Below, one piece after another: positions 57,539 through 64,000 of a DNA stretch of 64,000 nucleotides. Source of the DNA: Hyphomonadaceae bacterium BL14 (GTDB taxonomy: Bacteria; Pseudomonadota; Alphaproteobacteria; Caulobacterales; Maricaulaceae); assembly GCA_027627705.1 (NCBI GenBank), contig CP091242.1:1560828-1624827 (forward strand), given 5' to 3'. How positions within the stretch are numbered: the first letter of the stretch is position 1; each line of letters opens with the position of its first letter. The notes under the pieces were generated by a model that worked only from the letters and a program-made list of their open reading frames with translations, searched no databases and was not told the origin of the DNA. The translations under genes were made by a program, and so were the position numbers.

Positions 57539-58882
57539 ATGACCCGTGAATCCGCCCAAGCCCCCGCCCAGCCCGCGCCGGTGCGCGCGGCCATCGTGCA
57601 GCTATTGTCCAACATGCGCGACGGCAAGGAGATCCGCGAATACCTCACGCGTTTTTCCGCTCTGGATCAGGAACGCTTCGCCGTCATCAAGGTGGGCGGA
57701 GCCATCATCGAGGAAGACCTGGATGCGCTCGCCGGCGCGCTGGCCTTTCTGCAATCGGTGGGGCTGGCACCGATCGTGGTGCATGGCGGCGGACCGCAGC
57801 TCAACGCCACGCTGGAAGCAGCCGGCTATCCTGAGGAGCGCGTGGACGGCCTGCGCATCACGCCTCCCGCGGCCATGGGCGTGGTGCGCGACACGCTGAC
57901 AGCCGTGAATCTGAAACTCGTCCAGGCCGTGCGCGACCGGGGCGGACGCGCCGCGGCCATTCCGTCTGGCGTGTTCGAGGCAGACCTGATCGACGAGGCC
58001 AGGCTCGGCCGCGTGGGCTCGCCCACACGCGTGCGTCTGGAACTGGTCGCCGCGGCGGCGCGCGCGGGCCAGGCGCCGATCCTGGGCTGCCTCGGCGATA
58101 CGGCCGACGGCAGGCTTGTGAACGTCAACGCAGACAGTGCGGTGCGGGCCCTGGTGCATGAGCTGCAGCCCTACAAGATCGTGTTCCTGACCGGGACCGG
58201 CGCCCTGCTGGACGCGTCGGGCGCGCCGATCTCGGCGATCAACCTGGCCACCGACCATGACGACCTCATGGCCGCCGACTGGGTGACGGGCGGCATGCGG
58301 CTGAAACTGCAGGAGATCAAGCGCCTGCTTGATGATCTGCCGCTGTCGAGCTCGGTGTCGATCACACGGCCCGAGGAGTTGGCCAAGGAGCTGTTCACCC
58401 ATGCCGGCGCCGGCACGCTGGTGCGCAAGGGCGAGCGCATGCTGGAGCTGACCTCGCTTGACGAGATCGACCGGGCCCGCATGGCGCACCTCATCGAAAG
58501 CTCGTTCGGGCGCAAACCGGTCGCGGACTATTTCGACCGGCTGGATTTCGAGCGCACGTTTGTGACCGAGCAATACCGCGCGGCAGCGATCACCGCGCGG
58601 CTCGGCGATGCAGTGTATCTGGACAAGTTCGCGGTGCTGGACGAGGCCCGCGGCGAGGGTCTGGGCGGGGCGGTCTGGAAACGTCTGATCGCCCATGCGC
58701 CGCGCCTGTACTGGCGCTCGCGCAGCGATAATCCGGTCAATGAGTTCTATTATTCCACCTGTCATGGCGCGGTGAAGCAGGGACGCTGGACCGTATTCTG
58801 GCGGGGCGAAGCGGACCTGACACGCATTCCGGCCATGGTGGCGCGCATCTCTGCCCTGCCGCCGACGCTGGAGGAAGCATGA
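57539..58882 (+). CDS. argB/A: Fused N-acetylglutamate kinase/synthase
   Basis: A 447-residue bifunctional enzyme. Residues about 60-290 form an amino-acid kinase domain (AVIKVGGAIIEED, IVVHGGGPQLN, the ADWVTGGMRLKL end) that phosphorylates N-acetylglutamate. Residues about 295-440 form a GNAT domain (YFDRLDFERTFVTEQYRAAAI, DEARGEGLGGAVWKRL, then WRSRSDNPVNEFYY) that makes N-acetylglutamate from acetyl-CoA and glutamate. This is the Maricaulis/Xanthomonas NAGS/K type, about 440 residues. The ATG at 57539 is in frame with a TTG at 57494 that is less likely. It follows argF' by 61 bases and overlaps argC by ATGA. Confidence 0.95.
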   Translation: MTRESAQAPAQPAPVRAAIVQLLSNMRDGKEIREYLTRFSALDQERFAVIKVGGAIIEEDLDALAGALAFLQSVGLAPIVVHGGGPQLNATLEAAGYPEERVDGLRITPPAAMGVVRDTLTAVNLKLVQAVRDRGGRAAAIPSGVFEADLIDEARLGRVGSPTRVRLELVAAAARAGQAPILGCLGDTADGRLVNVNADSAVRALVHELQPYKIVFLTGTGALLDASGAPISAINLATDHDDLMAADWVTGGMRLKLQEIKRLLDDLPLSSSVSITRPEELAKELFTHAGAGTLVRKGERMLELTSLDEIDRARMAHLIESSFGRKPVADYFDRLDFERTFVTEQYRAAAITARLGDAVYLDKFAVLDEARGEGLGGAVWKRLIAHAPRLYWRSRSDNPVNEFYYSTCHGAVKQGRWTVFWRGEADLTRIPAMVARISALPPTLEEA

Positions 58883-59841
58883 AGACCGTCGGCCTGATCG
58901 GGGCGCGCGGCCATACCGGGCGCGAGCTGATTGCGCTGCTGGCGCGGCGCGAGGACATGCGGCTGTCGTTTGCGGTCTCGCGCGCCATGGACGGCACGCC
59001 GGTCCGCGAGCTCGCCCCCGAAGCGCCGGCGGATTTGACATTCGAGGCGCTGGACCCGGAAGCCTGCGCATCGCGCGGCGTGGACGCAGTGATCCTGGCC
59101 ATGCCCAACGGACAGGCCGCGCCCTACGTGGCGGCATTTGATGCGCAGGCGCCGGACACGGTGCTGGTGGATCTCTCCGCCGACTACCGCTTTGATGACG
59201 CCTGGATCTATGGCCTGCCGGAGATTTACGGGCGCGGGGCGCTGACCGGCGCGCGCCGCATTTCCAATCCCGGCTGCTATGCCACGGCAGGTCAGCTGTG
59301 CGTGGCCCCGGTCAGGCCATGGCTGTCCGGCCCGGCGCATCTGTTTGGTGTGTCAGGCTATTCCGGTGCCGGGACCACGCCCAGCCGCAAGAATGATCTG
59401 GCCGCGCTGAAAGATAATCTCATGCCCTACATGCTCGCGGGCCATGTCCATGAGCGCGAGATGAGCCGGCATCTGGGCCATGAGGTGCGCTTCAGCCCCC
59501 ATGTGGCGGCCTTCTTCCGCGGCATCGTCATGACCGCCCAGCTGGAATTTGCTCAGGCCGTCAGCGCGGCGGAGCTGCATGCGGCCTACGCCAGCGCTTA
59601 TGAAGGCGAGACACTGATCCGCGTCATGGACGCCATCCCTGAAATCACCGACGGCGCGAACCGGCCCGGCGCGGTGCTGGGCGGGCTGACGCTGAGCGAA
59701 GACGGCCGGCGCGCGGTCATCGTGTGCGCGCTGGACAATCTCCTGAAAGGTGCCGCCGTGCAGGCGATGCAGAACCTGGCGCTGGCGCTGGACCTGCCGG
59801 AATTTGAGGGGTTGGAGACTTGGCACCCTGCGGCGTGGTGA
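58879..59841 (+). CDS. argC: N-acetyl-gamma-glutamyl-phosphate reductase
   Basis: Reduces N-acetylglutamyl phosphate to the semialdehyde with NADPH, the step after the kinase encoded just upstream. The 320-residue protein has the cofactor loop GLIGARGHTGRELI (about 5-18), the catalytic C133 in SNPGCYATAGQL, and the His segment in HVHEREMSRHLG. It is the type 2-like short form seen with NAGS/K fusions. Its start overlaps the upstream gene by four bases. The remaining arginine genes (argD, argE, argG, argH) are not in the window. Confidence 0.96.
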   Translation: MKTVGLIGARGHTGRELIALLARREDMRLSFAVSRAMDGTPVRELAPEAPADLTFEALDPEACASRGVDAVILAMPNGQAAPYVAAFDAQAPDTVLVDLSADYRFDDAWIYGLPEIYGRGALTGARRISNPGCYATAGQLCVAPVRPWLSGPAHLFGVSGYSGAGTTPSRKNDLAALKDNLMPYMLAGHVHEREMSRHLGHEVRFSPHVAAFFRGIVMTAQLEFAQAVSAAELHAAYASAYEGETLIRVMDAIPEITDGANRPGAVLGGLTLSEDGRRAVIVCALDNLLKGAAVQAMQNLALALDLPEFEGLETWHPAAW

Positions 59842-59936
59842 CGCCCTTGTGATCCGGGCTGGTCGACGCCATCTGCGCGGCAGCTTATGAGTGGATAGAG
59901 AATGTTCCCGCTCCACTCCATGGAGGCGCAAGACCC

Positions 59937-60344
59937 ATGACCCCCAAGACCCTCACCGACCAGCTGTCCGTAAGCCCGCAAATCTCGCCCGAGGACGTGG
60001 CGCAGGCGGCCAGGGCGGGCTTCTCCGTGATCATCGCCAACCGGCCCGACCATGAAGATCCGGGCCAGCCGGATGCCACGGCCCTGCGCGCGGCGGCCGA
60101 AGCGGCGGGCCTCAGCTTTGTGCATATCCCGGTGTCCGGCGGCCAGTTTCCGCCCGACGCGGTGGCAGCGTTCAAGGAGGCCTCGGCCAAAGGCAAGACG
60201 CTCGCCTATTGCCGCTCGGGCACGCGGTGCACGGTGCTGTGGGCGCTGGGCCGGCCAGACGGCCTGAGCGCGGATGAAATCATTTCCCGCGCCGCCGATG
60301 CCGGTTACGACATTTCGGGCCTGCGCAGCCAGCTGGAAGGCTGA
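59937..60344 (+). CDS. TIGR01244-family rhodanese/phosphatase-like protein
   Basis: A 135-residue protein with the family opening LSVSPQISPEDVAQAARAGFSVIIANRPD and the active loop C92-R-S-G-T-R97 in LAYCRSGTRC. The family (also DUF442) is related to dual-specificity phosphatases and sulfur transferases and includes the sensor domain of Blh/BigR systems that handle sulfide. It is followed 9 bases later by a SulP anion transporter, which together suggest sulfur or anion metabolism. A GGAGG site precedes the ATG. Confidence 0.85.
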   Translation: MTPKTLTDQLSVSPQISPEDVAQAARAGFSVIIANRPDHEDPGQPDATALRAAAEAAGLSFVHIPVSGGQFPPDAVAAFKEASAKGKTLAYCRSGTRCTVLWALGRPDGLSADEIISRAADAGYDISGLRSQLEG

Positions 60345-60353
60345 GGCGGCGCC

Positions 60354-62096
60354 ATGCGCCTGTCGCGCTATCTGCCGATCCTGGACTGGGGGCGGCGCTA
60401 TAAAGGCGAAACGCTGGCCAGCGATCTGACCGCAGCGGTGATCGTCACGATCATGCTGATCCCGCAATCACTGGCCTACGCGCTGCTGGCCGGTCTGCCG
60501 CCCGAGGCCGGGCTCTATGCCTCCATCGCGCCGCTGATCGCCTACGCGATCTTCGGCACCAGCCGGGCTCTGGCGGTCGGGCCGGTGGCGGTGGTGTCGC
60601 TGATGACGGCGGCGGCGGTGGGGCAGATCGCAGACACCGGCACCATCGGCTACGCCACGGCGGCGGTGACGCTGGCCTTCCTGTCGGGCGTGATCCTTTT
60701 GCTGATGGGCGTGTTCCGGTTGGGCTTTCTGGCCAATTTCCTGTCCCACCCGGTCATTTCCGGCTTCATCACGGCGTCGGGCGTGATCATCGCGGCCAGC
60801 CAGCTGCGCCATATTCTGGGCGTACCGGGCGGCGGTCACACGCTGGTGGAAATCGTGTCGAGCCTGACCGGATCGGTAATGCAGACCAATCCCTACACGC
60901 TGGCGGTTGGCACCGCAGCGCTGGGCTTTTTGCTGTTCGTGCGCTCAGGGCTGAAACCGCTTCTCATGGCCATGCGCGTGCCGGAGAAAGCCGCCGGCAT
61001 CGTCACCAAGATCGGCCCGGTGATCGCGGTGGCCGCCTCCATCGGCGCGGTGCTGGTGTTCGATCTCGGCGCGCGCGGCGTGGCGGTGGTGGGCGAGGTG
61101 CCGCAAGGGCTGCCGCCCTTCACCTTGCCGAGCTTCGAGCTGGAACTGGTGCAGCTCCTGCTGGCCTCGGCCATGCTGATCTCGGTGATCGGGTTTGTGG
61201 AATCGGTGTCGGTGGCCCAGACCCTGGCCGCCAAGAAGCGCGAGCGCATCGACCCCGATCAGGAGCTGGTCGCGCTGGGCGCGTCCAATGTCTCGGCCTC
61301 GCTCAGCGGCGGGTTTCCGGTGACCGGCGGCTTTGCCCGCTCGGTGGTCAATTTCGACGCCGGTGCCGCTACGCCCGCAGCAGGGGCCTTTACAGCTGCG
61401 GGTATCTTGCTGGCTGCGGCCTTCCTGACGCCGCTGATCTTTCACCTGCCGATTGCGGTGCTGGCGGCGACCATCATCGTGGCGGTGCTGTCGCTGGTGG
61501 ATTTCGGGGCGCTGGGGCGGGCCTTCCGGTATTCCAAAGCCGATTTCGCCGCCATGGCCGCCACCATCGCCGTAACGCTGGTGATGGGGGTGGAAGCGGG
61601 CGTAAGCGTTGGCGTGATCCTGTCGCTGGTGCTCTTCCTCTACCGCACCAGCCGGCCCCATGCGGCCGTGGTGGGTCAGGTGCCGGGCGGAGAGCATTTT
61701 CGCAACATCGAGCGCCACGCGGTGATCACCTCGCCGCTGGTGGTGACGCTGCGGGTGGATGAAAGCCTGTATTTCGCCAATGCGCGCTATCTCGAAGACC
61801 GGGTCTATCAGCTCGTCGCCGAAAACCCGGACGCGCGCCACATCATCCTGATGTGCCCGGCGGTCAATTTCATCGATATGAGCGCGCTGGAAAGCCTCGA
61901 GGCCATCAATACGCGCCTGGCCAGCACGGATATCAAGCTGCACCTGTCCGAGGTGAAGGGCCCGGTCATGGACCGGCTCAAGCGCTCGCACTTCCTGGAG
62001 GCGCTGTCGGGGCAGGTCTTCCTGTCGCAATACGAAGCCTTTGCCGCGCTTGACCCGGAGACGGCGAAGCGCGCGCTGGCAGGTGTCGCGCGGTAA
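60354..62096 (+). CDS. SulP-family anion transporter with STAS domain
   Basis: A 580-residue inner-membrane transporter with about 12-14 helices (60-440), including the SulP signature LIPQSLAYALLAGLPPEAGLYA and GGFPVTGGFARSVVNFDAGA. A C-terminal STAS domain (about 455-570) ends the protein. The family carries sulfate, bicarbonate or dicarboxylates; the upstream rhodanese-like gene favours sulfate, but that is inference. Translation starts 9 bases after the upstream stop, so they form one operon. Confidence 0.93.
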   Translation: MRLSRYLPILDWGRRYKGETLASDLTAAVIVTIMLIPQSLAYALLAGLPPEAGLYASIAPLIAYAIFGTSRALAVGPVAVVSLMTAAAVGQIADTGTIGYATAAVTLAFLSGVILLLMGVFRLGFLANFLSHPVISGFITASGVIIAASQLRHILGVPGGGHTLVEIVSSLTGSVMQTNPYTLAVGTAALGFLLFVRSGLKPLLMAMRVPEKAAGIVTKIGPVIAVAASIGAVLVFDLGARGVAVVGEVPQGLPPFTLPSFELELVQLLLASAMLISVIGFVESVSVAQTLAAKKRERIDPDQELVALGASNVSASLSGGFPVTGGFARSVVNFDAGAATPAAGAFTAAGILLAAAFLTPLIFHLPIAVLAATIIVAVLSLVDFGALGRAFRYSKADFAAMAATIAVTLVMGVEAGVSVGVILSLVLFLYRTSRPHAAVVGQVPGGEHFRNIERHAVITSPLVVTLRVDESLYFANARYLEDRVYQLVAENPDARHIILMCPAVNFIDMSALESLEAINTRLASTDIKLHLSEVKGPVMDRLKRSHFLEALSGQVFLSQYEAFAALDPETAKRALAGVAR

Positions 62097-62230
62097 AATC
62101 GCCGCAGTTGGCCGGCTCTTGTGTGCCCGATATGCAACACCTACATGCGCTTTGAACCGGGCGGACGGGGCGCTTCAAGCAAGGTCCCGGCCCGCCTGTC
62201 TCGCTGACACTCAGGAGACGGATAGCCGCC
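62097..62230 (+). promoter_or_regulatory. Possible heat-shock-type promoter before clpB
   Basis: The gap contains CTTGTGT, a 14-base spacer, then ACCTACAT near 62116-62144, resembling the sigma-32 pattern CTTGAAA-N11-16-CCCCATNT. A GGAG ribosome site stands about 12 bases before the clpB ATG. ClpB is normally heat-inducible, but the match is partial. Confidence 0.3.

Positions 62231-64000
<1,770 letters not shown>

Overview
The window is dense, G+C-rich bacterial chromosome with no phage, integrase, insertion sequence or CRISPR array that I can see. Several markers point to an alphaproteobacterium of the Maricaulales/Hyphomonadaceae group (Maricaulis, Oceanicaulis or Glycocaulis type): mipZ linked to panC as in Caulobacter, a fused N-acetylglutamate synthase/kinase of the Maricaulis type, an ArgF'-type N-acetylornithine carbamoyltransferase, DUF1489, and the dispersed palindromes with an ACCGGT core that are common in this class. 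The taxonomic call is inference from gene content, not a search result.

Layout. 1-4 kb: the 5' part of an S9 peptidase cut by the window edge, tRNA-Gly(CCC), aminopeptidase P with a coupled lipoprotein, and a RusA-like resolvase. 4-7.8 kb: fumarase C, an AmtB ammonium channel facing it, and a tandem universal stress protein. 7.8-12.4 kb: an HD hydrolase coupled to a Nudix/winged-helix NAD regulator, then the division block (J-domain protein, MipZ, SPOR lipoprotein) divergent from panC. 12.5-19.4 kb: fasciclin protein, a RimB-RimK-type fusion, pirin, glutathionyl-hydroquinone reductase, META lipoprotein, DUF1489, a secreted protein and a JmjC-like cupin. 19.5-31 kb: two secreted S9 peptidases, then the penicillin-binding protein 1C / alpha-2-macroglobulin pair. 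31-40 kb: a lycopene-cyclase-like flavoprotein, a COG3904-like lipoprotein, a D-aminoacylase with a MEST-like hydrolase behind tandem operator repeats, an SDR, and a pentapeptide-repeat membrane protein that looks less G+C-rich than its surroundings. 39.6-48.5 kb: purA, msrA, gltB-gltD and a MarR regulator. 48.6-52.2 kb: a small lipoprotein, a methyltransferase and a zinc operon (ZIP transporter, His-rich DUF2796, DUF3299). 52.2-55.4 kb: a renalase-like flavoprotein divergent from a DCC thiol protein, an unusual photolyase/cryptochrome and a 52-residue DUF2256 protein. 55.4-64 kb: a histone-deacetylase-like hydrolase, the arginine cluster argF'-argB/A-argC, a rhodanese-like protein with a SulP transporter, and the 5' two thirds of clpB.

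Functional themes. Nitrogen assimilation and arginine synthesis appear as AmtB, GOGAT, and a three-gene arginine cluster implying an acetylated route through N-acetylcitrulline. Envelope maintenance and protein turnover appear as several S9 peptidases, the PBP1C/A2M trap and MsrA. The least explained parts are the photolyase with altered FAD-pocket and electron-transfer positions beside DUF2256, the zinc operon with a candidate Zur box, the pentapeptide-repeat membrane protein, and the paired 15-bp operators. I found no clearly new defence or mobile system; the photolyase neighbourhood is my best candidate for an under-described module.
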